From Mucilaginibacter pineti (GTDB lineage Bacteria; Bacteroidota; Bacteroidia; Sphingobacteriales; Sphingobacteriaceae), in NCBI RefSeq assembly GCF_900101875.1, contig NZ_FNAI01000010.1:62001-126000 (forward strand): a stretch of 64,000 nt of DNA, given 5' to 3'. Every line of letters begins with the position of its first letter. Position 1 is the stretch's first letter. The notes under the pieces are model-generated. The model searched no databases. It had not been told where the DNA came from and worked only from the letters and a program-made list of their open reading frames with translations. This document shows, piece by piece, positions 18,175-26,757 of the stretch. Both the position numbers and the translations under genes were made by a program.

Positions 18175-19227
18175 TTAATAAATAAAACGGTACTTCACTT
18201 GAAGTTTCCGAAATACATCTTTAAAAACATTTTCCTCTGCTTCTGCCAGTTTATTGAATTGTAAGCGGTAAGCATTTTTATGTGATAAAGAATTGATGAT
18301 ATTACTAACCGCTTCCACTTTTTCAATCCCTATTTGTTCAAGTGTATATCCCACACGGCCAACTCCCAAAAACGATGAAATGTTCTCAAGTAATTGTCTT
18401 AATAAAACAAAGTGATAAGCATACAACTCTGTTTTTAGTGCCGTATCTATAGTTTGTATTAAATGGAGATGAAATAAAAAAACGTCATTATTCAAACTAT
18501 TAAGTACCAAGTTTTCATTTTTACTATTTAGAATAAAAGGCTTTGTTAACTTATTATATCTACCGCTTTTTTCACCCTTTTTTAGTTTATCAAATAAAAT
18601 GGAAAACAAACCGATATGGTGGGTTGTAATAATGATTCTCTTTTTAAGATAATGCTCTTCGATTAAACCGAAGATTGATTCAGCGGTTATGAAAATATTA
18701 TGTTCATCTAAACTTGAAACAGGATCGTCAATGAAAAAGTGGGCATCGTGACTTCCCGCCCAGGCATCAACCTCAAACAATGCAAGGAAGAAACACCATA
18801 CAAAAATTCTTTCCTCTCCTCTTGATATTTTGATAGGAGTTTGATTTTCTTCATCAATAAAAAAAGTAATGGATTCAATTCCCCTTTCAGGATTTTCGTC
18901 AAGATTAAAGCTAAATTTGAATTTAGGATTGTAAATAGCTAATTTTTCTTCAATATCCTTTTCATCAAGAAATGAATGAAATTGATTTAAACTACCGTTA
19001 ATGATATTCAAACGTAGGTTTTCATTATTATTTATTTCGTCATTTTCCCAAACAAATAAGTCTTCACTAAAAGCATTGTAATAAACTCCTGTGTGATTTC
19101 CATCATTTTCATTCTTTGTGAAATTTTTATAAGCGACAGACAAACGAGTTTTACCAGTAGCATTGAAAGCATATATTAAAATAATGTTTTCCTGATTTTC
19201 AAAAAGTTGTTTTGCTATTTCATTCAT
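18175..19227 (-). CDS. PrrC-like AAA/ABC-type ATPase, candidate anticodon nuclease guarding the type I R-M system
   Basis: A 350-residue protein with an ABC-type ATPase half and an effector tail. The P-loop is FNATGKT (residues 21-27), the signature-like motif ISRGEER (134-140), Walker B with D-loop HFFIDDPVSSLDE (163-175) and the H-loop ITTHH (200-204). The C-terminal part has Arg277-x3-Glu281 (LLRQLLEN) and His316 (NSLSHKN). PrrC anticodon nucleases have an Arg-x3-Glu...His active triad with a similar spacing and are encoded inside type I hsd operons, where they cleave tRNA if restriction is inhibited. Here the gene sits 3 bp after hsdS and 10 bp before hsdM. It is somewhat shorter than the about 396 aa of E. 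coli PrrC. The ATPase call is firm; nuclease activity is inferred. Confidence 0.72.
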   Translation of the reverse strand: MNEIAKQLFENQENIILIYAFNATGKTRLSVAYKNFTKNENDGNHTGVYYNAFSEDLFVWENDEINNNENLRLNIINGSLNQFHSFLDEKDIEEKLAIYNPKFKFSFNLDENPERGIESITFFIDEENQTPIKISRGEERIFVWCFFLALFEVDAWAGSHDAHFFIDDPVSSLDEHNIFITAESIFGLIEEHYLKKRIIITTHHIGLFSILFDKLKKGEKSGRYNKLTKPFILNSKNENLVLNSLNNDVFLFHLHLIQTIDTALKTELYAYHFVLLRQLLENISSFLGVGRVGYTLEQIGIEKVEAVSNIINSLSHKNAYRLQFNKLAEAEENVFKDVFRKLQVKYRFIY

Positions 19228-19230
19228 AGT

Positions 19231-20460
19231 TTAATCATTGATTTTTGGAAACAACCTTTGCATCAGACCCCTTTTGTGCAACTTTAAAGTCTCAATCTTA
19301 TCCGTCTGCGCAGTGATTAAAGCATCTAAGGAAGAAAGACAATTAGCGATTTTTCGTTGCTCTTTAGGCTTTGGAATTTGTATTATCAAAGTTCTTAACT
19401 GATTAGGATAAAGGTGAACTACGGCAATCCCTTGAGCCATTTGTGCTATATCTTTTTTCTTTACGTTATTTAAATAGTAAGAAAGAAATACACCATCTAT
19501 TTTTGAACGAATAATATTCAAATCACCTCCTAAAGCAATACCTTTTTGTAATACGCATGACGCTGTTGCAATGTCTATTTGTGTTTCTCCGGACGCCGGA
19601 ATTATAACATCATTTGCTTCACTTAAAACCAAATCATCAGCACTTAAATTCGTATAAGATTTGACAGTGCTTATGGTTTCTTTATAATAAGTGTAAAGTT
19701 CCCCGTATCTAATACATGGTAAACTCCCATTTTCAACTATATCTGCTTTTGATATACCTTTCCCTTTCAAAAATATAGCTACCTCATCCAATATTTTCTC
19801 CACCCAATCCCCTTTTTTTACAAACTCCGGAAAACGATATTTTGGAACGTTTTCACCCTCTTGCGGAAAAAGATTTTGCATCAAGCCTTTTTTTTGGTCT
19901 TTGAGTAATTCCAACTTTTGGATGTAAGCAAAAATGGTGTCATCTAAAGATGAAAGGCACGAGGCAATTTTTTGTTGTTCTGGAGGTTTTGGAATAGGTA
20001 ATAAAAGCTTCTTAATGTCATCACTATTTACAGCATCAAAAGTACCACCTTGTGAAATATTTTCCCAAGACGATTCATATGAAAGCAACCACTGATATAA
20101 ATACTCTTGCGAGTTTTGATCTATAGTTCTTATCGCTGAAATACCTCTTCCAATGCAAGCATTGTGTAAGGATTTTGCGACAGTACCGACAGGAGCACGT
20201 ACACTTAAAAGAATATCATTAATTTCACATTCCTTGGTAATTTCTGATGTATAAATTCTTGGTGCTGATACCCTGTTTTTAATATCTGCATTTCCTTGTA
20301 ACAATGGCAGCCCAAATTTATTTTCATTGTAAGATGTGGAACTTGGAGACGACCCCATTATCACTTCAGAAACACTATTTAAAGTCTTCTTTTCCCATTC
20401 AGCTTCATTTGCAAATTCAGGAAAGCGCAATTCGGGTATTATTTTTTTATTCTTACTCAT
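19231..20460 (-). CDS. hsdS: Type I restriction specificity subunit HsdS
   Basis: Determines the bipartite DNA target. Two target-recognition domains, about residues 10-150 and 210-360, are each followed by a conserved helix. The two halves are visibly duplicated: ELRFPEFANEAEW versus KYRFPEFVKKGDW, and IASCLSSLDDTIFAYIQKLE versus IANCLSSLDALITAQTDKIE, each ending GLMQ(N/R)LFP. Length 409 aa is typical. It overlaps the end of hsdR by 8 bp and is followed after 3 bp by the PrrC-like gene. Confidence 0.94.
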   Translation of the reverse strand: MSKNKKIIPELRFPEFANEAEWEKKTLNSVSEVIMGSSPSSTSYNENKFGLPLLQGNADIKNRVSAPRIYTSEITKECEINDILLSVRAPVGTVAKSLHNACIGRGISAIRTIDQNSQEYLYQWLLSYESSWENISQGGTFDAVNSDDIKKLLLPIPKPPEQQKIASCLSSLDDTIFAYIQKLELLKDQKKGLMQNLFPQEGENVPKYRFPEFVKKGDWVEKILDEVAIFLKGKGISKADIVENGSLPCIRYGELYTYYKETISTVKSYTNLSADDLVLSEANDVIIPASGETQIDIATASCVLQKGIALGGDLNIIRSKIDGVFLSYYLNNVKKKDIAQMAQGIAVVHLYPNQLRTLIIQIPKPKEQRKIANCLSSLDALITAQTDKIETLKLHKRGLMQRLFPKIND

Positions 20461-23455
20461 AAGCTGCTAATCCTGATATTTCACGCCCTTCGGCTAGTTT
20501 TTTTAATTGCGGCACTAAATCTTCCATTAACGCCAACTCTTTCACTCTTCGTTCTTTCCAACTCAACTCTAAAGGCTCTAATAAATCGGTGAGTTTTTCA
20601 CCATCAAAAATCATTCGACTCATTATTTTTTCTACAAATGTTTTTAAAGACGCCATTTCTAAGCCGTTTTTTTGAGCAATGGCCGCCAGTTCTTTATTGT
20701 ATTTTTCATTTTTAAAGCTTTCATAGCCGTTTCGAAGAGTTTCCACATCTATTCCGCTGTTCCAATCCAAACTATTGATATAATCTGTTAAATCTTCTTG
20801 CTCACCCATTAAGTTCGCGTTGGCATTTAACAAACTAATCACCTGTCCTTTGGTCATTTTCTGTTTAGATGGACTCTTTTGTGTATTGTCGGCAATTAGA
20901 CTCATAATGTAATCGTAATCAATTACAGCCGAAGCAAACAATACAAATTCAAAATCCAATTGCTGAATTTCAGGCATTGCCTGGTCACCCTCTCTCTGCT
21001 GAATTTCTCTTAACTGCTTGGCAGTTTCGATATATGAACTACGGAACTCTTGCAAAGTTTCCGTAGGCAGCATAGCCTCGATTTCTGCCTTTTGCTGTAT
21101 GTTTAAATCGGTGTACTGATCTAATTGAGTTTTAAGCCGTTGCACTTCTTTAAAATTTTTCACGAATGTAATTCGTGCCGCATCACCTTTCAAATTGTAT
21201 ACTTCTTGCGGTTCGCTTACTAAATTATGCTCCTCCATGAAAACTTTTAAAGTCTCAACGGCTCCTTTGAATTTGTCGATCATTTTAGGAGCAGGATCTA
21301 CCATCCAAATTTCTTTGGCTCTGTCATTATCTTCACCAGAGAAAAGAGCGATCGCTTGGTTCACAGCATCCTGCTGCGAACGGAAATCTAAAATATTTCC
21401 ATAAGGCTTTGTGTCGTTTAGTACACGATTTGTTCGTGAAAATGCCTGAATCAATCCATGGTATTTCAGGTTTTTGTCTACGTACAATGTGTTAAGGTAT
21501 TTGCTGTCAAAGCCCGTTAGCAACATATCTACCACGATAGTAATGTCAATTTTATTTTTGTGTGAGTATTCTTTGTTGCTGTATCTCTGGTCTTTGATGC
21601 GTCTCTGCACATCTTGGTAGTATAAATCAAATTCATTGATATTGTGATTTGTTCCGTATTGTAGATTGAAATCAGCAATAATTTCCATTAAAACAGTTTT
21701 CTTTTCTTCCGGATTTTGTTTGTTATCTTCTTTTTCTTGAGTTAAATCTTCTTGGAGTTGTTTGATATCTGCTGCATTTTTCTGGCTTTGCTGATCACCT
21801 TCTTTGGCAATTAACTGAGCAGGTGGAGAAAACACGCATGCGACATTCAATGGAACATACTCGGAATTTTCGATTTGCCTCTTTTTTTGAGCTTTTTTAA
21901 AAAGTTGAAAATATTCAATGGCATTATTGATAGAAGCTGTTGCCAATATCGCATTAAACTTCCGTTGATTTGTAGCCGCATCATGTTTGTCCAAAATGGC
22001 TTCGACTACAGCTTGTTGCGCGAACCCTTCGCCTAGCTTTGTGTTTTGATTTCCCTTACCCTTATAATAATCGATATGGAATTTTAAAACATTCCTGTCC
22101 TCAATTGCGTGAGTGATGGTATATTTAGGTAACTCATTTTGAAAAATGTCTTTAGTGGTTTTGTAAGATTTTTCTTCACCATCGATTTGAGTATAGGTTG
22201 CATTCTGATCAAAAATAGGCGTTCCTGTAAAACCAAATAATTGAGAATTCGGAAAAAACTCTTTTATCGCTTTATGATTCTCGCCAAATTGGGAACGGTG
22301 ACATTCGTCAAAAATGAAAACCACACGCTTTTTACTTAAAGATTCTAAGCGTTCTTTATAATTTTTTTTGTTAGTGCCATCTAAAGCCAATCCTAATTTT
22401 TGAATAGTAGTAACAATCACTTTATCTGCATAATCCGTTGAAAGTAATCGTTTGACCAATGTTTCAGTATTGGTATTTTCTTCCACACTGCCTTCCTGAA
22501 ATTTATTGAATTCTTCTCGTGTTTGCCTGTCAAGATCTTTGCGATCTACCACAAACAAACATTTTTCAATATCAGGGTTGTTTTTTAATAAAGTAGACGC
22601 CTTAAAGGAAGTTAAAGTTTTACCGCTTCCTGTTGTGTGCCATATGTAGCCGTTTCCTCTATTTTCTTGAATGCTATCTACAATCGCTTTAACCGCATAA
22701 ATCTGGTATGGTCGCATTACAAGCAATTTCTGTTCACTTTCTACAAGTACCATATACTTGCTAATCATTTCGCCGAGTGTACACTTAGTGAGAAATTTTG
22801 CTGTAAAGGGCTCTATGTGTGTGATTTTTTTATTGCTTTGGTCTGCAAGTTGATAAATGGGCAAAAATTGCTCATCTGCATTAAAAGCAAAATGTTGATT
22901 CTTATTATTAGCAAAATAGTAAGTATTGGTTCGGTTACTAACAATGAATAACTGCATAAAACAAAGGAGGGAATTGCCATAGCCATTTCCCGGTTCGTTT
23001 TTATAATCCACGATTTGTTGCATTGCCTTTCGTGGTGAAATATCCAATTTTTTCAGTTCAATTTGTACTACTGGCAGACCGTTAATCAACAAAATAATAT
23101 CATAACGATGATTGCTGTTCTCAGTGTTAATTCGTAATTGGGAAATTACTTCGTATTCATTTTTACACCAATCTTTAATATTCACCATAGTGTAATGCAA
23201 TGGTGTACCGTCCTCGCGTTGAAAGTATTGTCTCTCACGCAAGAGTTTAGAAGCTGCAAAAACATCAGAGTTTATAATTTCTTCACGTATTCTCAAAAAT
23301 TCCCCGTCTGTCAATCGAACACGATTTAGTGCTTCAAATTTAGTTTTGAAGTTTTGTTCGAGCGTTTTTCTATCAAAAATATCAGGTCGATAAATATATT
23401 TTAGATCTTTTAACTGCTCAATTAGGTTATTTTCAATCTGATTTTCTTTGCTCAT
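20453..23455 (-). CDS. hsdR: Type I restriction endonuclease subunit HsdR
   Basis: ATP-dependent translocase and nuclease. The N-terminal PD-(D/E)xK nuclease has Asp119 (RYDIILLING) and Glu133-Leu-Lys135 (VVQIELKK). The helicase part has WHTTGSGKT (motif I), FDECHRSQFG (DEAD-type motif II), GFTGTP (motif III) and the late motif LLTGFDSKYLNTLYVDK, QAFSRTNR. At 1000 aa it is full length. It is the first gene of the operon on the minus strand, so translation of hsdS, the PrrC-like gene and hsdM depends on its promoter. Confidence 0.95.
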   Translation of the reverse strand: MSKENQIENNLIEQLKDLKYIYRPDIFDRKTLEQNFKTKFEALNRVRLTDGEFLRIREEIINSDVFAASKLLRERQYFQREDGTPLHYTMVNIKDWCKNEYEVISQLRINTENSNHRYDIILLINGLPVVQIELKKLDISPRKAMQQIVDYKNEPGNGYGNSLLCFMQLFIVSNRTNTYYFANNKNQHFAFNADEQFLPIYQLADQSNKKITHIEPFTAKFLTKCTLGEMISKYMVLVESEQKLLVMRPYQIYAVKAIVDSIQENRGNGYIWHTTGSGKTLTSFKASTLLKNNPDIEKCLFVVDRKDLDRQTREEFNKFQEGSVEENTNTETLVKRLLSTDYADKVIVTTIQKLGLALDGTNKKNYKERLESLSKKRVVFIFDECHRSQFGENHKAIKEFFPNSQLFGFTGTPIFDQNATYTQIDGEEKSYKTTKDIFQNELPKYTITHAIEDRNVLKFHIDYYKGKGNQNTKLGEGFAQQAVVEAILDKHDAATNQRKFNAILATASINNAIEYFQLFKKAQKKRQIENSEYVPLNVACVFSPPAQLIAKEGDQQSQKNAADIKQLQEDLTQEKEDNKQNPEEKKTVLMEIIADFNLQYGTNHNINEFDLYYQDVQRRIKDQRYSNKEYSHKNKIDITIVVDMLLTGFDSKYLNTLYVDKNLKYHGLIQAFSRTNRVLNDTKPYGNILDFRSQQDAVNQAIALFSGEDNDRAKEIWMVDPAPKMIDKFKGAVETLKVFMEEHNLVSEPQEVYNLKGDAARITFVKNFKEVQRLKTQLDQYTDLNIQQKAEIEAMLPTETLQEFRSSYIETAKQLREIQQREGDQAMPEIQQLDFEFVLFASAVIDYDYIMSLIADNTQKSPSKQKMTKGQVISLLNANANLMGEQEDLTDYINSLDWNSGIDVETLRNGYESFKNEKYNKELAAIAQKNGLEMASLKTFVEKIMSRMIFDGEKLTDLLEPLELSWKERRVKELALMEDLVPQLKKLAEGREISGLAAYE

Positions 23456-23996
23456 TCTTCTTCAATAAATCTTTAGTATTTAACTTCTAGAATTTTTGGC
23501 AACCCGGTAAAATTTTCGGCATTAGGTTGTCTTACATTTCGATATGTCGTTAATTGCAATGTAGCCTTCGCTCAATGTTTTCGCAAGTCAACTATAGAGT
23601 TATCTTCTATTTAAAACGTCATTAATCCAATTGACGCAAAGCCAAGTTAAATCTATGAGCGTCAAAAATAGTAAATATACACTACTACGAGTGGGAAATT
23701 CATTGTATAGTTGCGATATTAGGAAATAGCAATGCGCTTTTTTGTTGTGGTTACGATAATTCAAAATATTTGCAATTTAATTCATTATCGGCAGATTTAA
23801 AGTTATAACGGAGTGCAGCAAGCGGTACCACACATCGTAGCTACCATCATTTGCTCTGTGGTAGGCATTTTGTTATTGACAGCTAAACCCCAAATTAAAG
23901 CGTAATGAAAACATAAGGCTATATCAAGTTGATCAGTTCAATTGACAGTAATAATACAGGGTGATGAAGGTGGATAAATAATTTTTTAGGATTATT
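23456..23996. other. Intergenic region upstream of hsdR
   Basis: About 540 bp of AT-rich DNA that must hold the hsd promoter (minus strand) and the 3' end of the RRM gene transcript. One short minus-strand open stretch ends at 23804 with MCGTACCTPL but has no credible start. No gene was called. Confidence 0.4.
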
Positions 23997-24356
23997 TTAA
24001 GCAGTTCTTCTTGGCCTTTTCTTTTTTTCAATAACTTGGGGCTGTTCTACACTCCGAGTTGCAGCTGGAGTTACAAAATACCGTTTCGGAATAAAGGGCT
24101 CATTTTTGAAAATCGGTTCTTCATTTATATTAACTGTAAGTGCCTTTCCTTCCATCACAGTTCCGTTTAAAATAGCCACCGCATTTTCAGCGTCTTTTCT
24201 TTCCAGCATTTCAATGAAGGCGTAGCCCTTACAAATTTTTGTCTGTTTGTTCCTTACTATTTTTACAGTGCTTACATCCCCATGTACAGCAAAAAGCTTA
24301 ACCAACTCTATTTCTTCAATATCTAAAGGGAATCCGCCCACAAACAACTTAACCAT
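23997..24356 (-). CDS. RNA-recognition-motif (RRM) RNA-binding protein
   Basis: Single RRM of about 80 residues with RNP2 KLFVGGFP at residues 3-10 and RNP1 KGYAFIEM at about 43-50. A basic, proline-rich tail ends KKKRPRRTA. Small RRM proteins are common in Bacteroidota and bind single-stranded RNA in the cytosol. At 119 aa the length fits. It is monocistronic and faces hsdR's upstream region. Confidence 0.9.
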   Translation of the reverse strand: MVKLFVGGFPLDIEEIELVKLFAVHGDVSTVKIVRNKQTKICKGYAFIEMLERKDAENAVAILNGTVMEGKALTVNINEEPIFKNEPFIPKRYFVTPAATRSVEQPQVIEKKKRPRRTA

Positions 24357-24573
24357 TTCTCAGAATTTGACCGCTAATATAATAACCCGATAAGTGGAAT
24401 TTTATTTTGTTCAGAAATAAGGTACAATGTTTATTACGTTTAATCAGGAATAGAATCTGAATAGACAATATCAGATTAGCTTTACAGGGGAAATATTGTT
24501 ATTGAGTTCCCTGACCTATATTAAAGAAATATCAAATTACTTCCTTATATTAGGTTAGACAAACCTCTATTTT

Positions 24574-25083
24574 ATGAAAGCATTATTTATCTGTTTATCA
24601 ATATCCTTTGTTTCTTTCCCATTTACAAATTCTATAAATCCAAAACTTGGTAATAAAAGACCTAATGAGATACATACTAACAAGGACATATCGCGGGACG
24701 ATTTAATTAAAGCTATACACAGTATTAACGCAAACTTATCTTTTAAAAAAGGTAAGGACATTAACAGCTTCCCTCATTTTTTCGCGAATGAAAAAGGCAA
24801 ATTTTCCGTAGATATTATTGGTACTGAAAATTCAACGTATTCAGTCAAATTCATTGTAATAATCGATCGTAATAACAACCAAGAAAGGTACCTGCAAATA
24901 GTAGAAAGTATTTCACAACTGCTATCCGGTTCATCAGGTAAAACTTGGGTTCATAAAAACATTGCGCAGTTAACAACGCTTGATAAAGATTTTCATAGTG
25001 CGCTACCCGATAGTGGATACAGTACGAAACTTGATTATTTGTCAAAAAACAAGCTCCTTACTGTTGATTTTAAAAGGCAGTAA
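24574..25083 (+). CDS. Secreted protein of unknown function
   Basis: 169 residues with a short N-terminal hydrophobic signal (MKALFICLSISFVSFPF) and a mixed alpha/beta body; no cysteine outside the signal and no known motif. It is followed by two small secreted peptides in the same direction after a 160-bp gap, so it may belong to that group. Function unknown. Confidence 0.65.
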   Translation: MKALFICLSISFVSFPFTNSINPKLGNKRPNEIHTNKDISRDDLIKAIHSINANLSFKKGKDINSFPHFFANEKGKFSVDIIGTENSTYSVKFIVIIDRNNNQERYLQIVESISQLLSGSSGKTWVHKNIAQLTTLDKDFHSALPDSGYSTKLDYLSKNKLLTVDFKRQ

Positions 25084-25243
25084 AACTTCTAGAAGTGACT
25101 ATAAACGTTGCTATTAACTGTAAATAAAAAGAAAATAAATTAAGTGGTTGCATGTAAATAAAGGTTAATGTATTTGTATATTGCAAAAGCCAATTTTGCA
25201 TATTAATTAATTTTAACCAAAATTCACCTTAATCACTAATGAA

Positions 25244-25540
25244 ATGAAAAAACTACTTTCTTTATTCGTTTTACTTACTTGTGTAGTAAGTTTATCTTTT
25301 GCAAAGTCTGTTAAACAACCAGTAATTGCAATATCCTCAACATATTCTACGACTACGATAGGAACAGGTACTACATCTGTATCTCCTCAAAAATTCCTTC
25401 AAGATCCTCACGTATATATTTTCTTAACTACTTGCGGATTTGGTTCTGTAACGATGCCCGGCGAATTAAGTGGCAAGCAATGGGTGGCAATGTGGGCTAC
25501 TTTTGAATTGTTGTGCCATATGCCTGACGCTGAAGAATAA
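25244..25540 (+). CDS. Small secreted two-cysteine peptide (copy A)
   Basis: 98 residues: signal peptide (MKKLLSLFVLLTCVVSLSFA), a Ser/Thr-rich spacer, then a conserved segment with FLTTCG (Cys64) and FELLC (Cys91). The mature part shares this F(L/M)TTCG...Q(W/F)(V/L)...F(E/D)...C arrangement with the next gene, so the two are paralogs. The cysteines probably form a disulfide after export. No known family was recognised. It is followed in the same direction by copy B, a GLPGLI protein and an outer-membrane barrel. Confidence 0.72.
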   Translation: MKKLLSLFVLLTCVVSLSFAKSVKQPVIAISSTYSTTTIGTGTTSVSPQKFLQDPHVYIFLTTCGFGSVTMPGELSGKQWVAMWATFELLCHMPDAEE

Positions 25541-25654
25541 ACAAATGCAAAATTGGCTGTTTGTTTTTCTTATCTCTTTAAGAGATAGGTGAAATTATTT
25601 GACTTTATAAATCAATTCTGGCGAAAATATTTGTAAACCTTAACATTTAAAAAC

Positions 25655-25915
25655 ATGAAAAAAGTACTTACCTTATTGGTTGTAATGGTTGCCTTTGCTG
25701 CCTCAACCTTTGCTTCTCCTCATAAAATTGACAGTAAGCTTGCGACAGTTTCCAAGCTTAAAAAATTCCAAGTTCCACAAAACTACTACTACGGGTTTAT
25801 GACTACCTGTGGACAAACTGTGTACATGACTACCAATTACAAAATGTCAGACGCGCAGTTTTTAGTTTTTTCAACTGCTTTCGACTACGTCATATGTACA
25901 TTAGCTGAAAATTAA
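25655..25915 (+). CDS. Small secreted two-cysteine peptide (copy B)
   Basis: 86 residues: signal peptide (MKKVLTLLVVMVAFAASTFA), a Lys-rich linker and a conserved C-terminal segment with FMTTCG (Cys52) and DYVIC (Cys81). Spacing of the two Cys is 29 here and 27 in copy A. Only 28 bp separate its stop from the GLPGLI gene at 25944, so co-transcription is likely. Function unknown; it could be a substrate or ligand of the downstream membrane proteins. Confidence 0.72.
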   Translation: MKKVLTLLVVMVAFAASTFASPHKIDSKLATVSKLKKFQVPQNYYYGFMTTCGQTVYMTTNYKMSDAQFLVFSTAFDYVICTLAEN

Positions 25916-25943
25916 CGTTTTACCAGAATTGATTTATATAGTT

Positions 25944-26753
25944 ATGAAGCCGTACTTTACAATACGTATTGCATTTATTACAGCTACTCTATTGTGCAGC
26001 ATGCTGAGATTGTATGCTCAAAAAAATGAGCCCGTCCTCGCCAGGGCTTATTATAGCTTCTCGCATATGCCTGATACACTAAACCCTAATCATATAAATA
26101 CTGACAATATGATTTTATTATTAGGGAAAACGTCAACGGTCTACCGTAGTAATGATCGCTTGAAAAGCGATTCCATGATGCTTTCAAAAATCAAGTCAAA
26201 AACTATGGGCAGCGGAACGCCCGTTGCAAATACAGGCAGCCATACGGTATTATATTTCGACGGGGGCGCACTCAAGGCTTTTCAACAGGACTTTTTAGTT
26301 AATACTTATTTATACCCAATAGAGTATCCCACAATTAATTGGCAGATCGCGCCGGATACGGCCACGATTAAAGGGCAATTATGCCAAAAGGCTACCGGCG
26401 AATGGAAGGGCAGAACTTATACCGCGTGGTTCTGCAAGGACATTCCCTTTAGAGCAGGGCCATGGAAATTAAACGGACTGCCTGGCCTCATACTACAGGC
26501 CTATGATACAAAGAGGCAGGTGGAATTTCAGTTAGTAGCCTATGAAAGCAATGTGCCAACACAAAGTGTCATTGAACGGGATAAAGAAGTGATAGTAACG
26601 ACTAAGGCACAATATCTTAAAATGAAAGAATTGTTCTTAAACGATCCTACAGCCTACATAAAAGCTTCAATGCCCGGTGTTACAAATATTAAGCTTCCAT
26701 CACCGTATGTCCGTAAGCCTGCTGCAAATAACCCGCTGGAACTCGTTAAATAA
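25944..26753 (+). CDS. GLPGLI family secreted protein
   Basis: 269-residue exported protein with the family signature KLNGLPGLILQAYD, plus the usual upstream block TATIKGQLCQKATGEWKGRTYTAWFCKDIPF. The start at 25944 (MKPYFTIRIAFITATLLC) gives a signal peptide; the frame opens 15 bases earlier. GLPGLI proteins are Bacteroidota-specific and of unknown function, often beside large beta-barrel proteins, as here where the barrel starts 4 bp downstream. Family call is sure, role is not. Confidence 0.9.
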   Translation: MKPYFTIRIAFITATLLCSMLRLYAQKNEPVLARAYYSFSHMPDTLNPNHINTDNMILLLGKTSTVYRSNDRLKSDSMMLSKIKSKTMGSGTPVANTGSHTVLYFDGGALKAFQQDFLVNTYLYPIEYPTINWQIAPDTATIKGQLCQKATGEWKGRTYTAWFCKDIPFRAGPWKLNGLPGLILQAYDTKRQVEFQLVAYESNVPTQSVIERDKEVIVTTKAQYLKMKELFLNDPTAYIKASMPGVTNIKLPSPYVRKPAANNPLELVK

Positions 26754-26757
26754 TCTT

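Noticed and set aside
23804-23938. Minus-strand open stretch ending MPTTEQMMVATMCGTACCTPL, reminiscent of a Cys-rich peptide
   Set aside because: No credible start codon or ribosome site; similarity to the two-Cys peptides at 25.2-25.9 kb is too weak and needs gaps.
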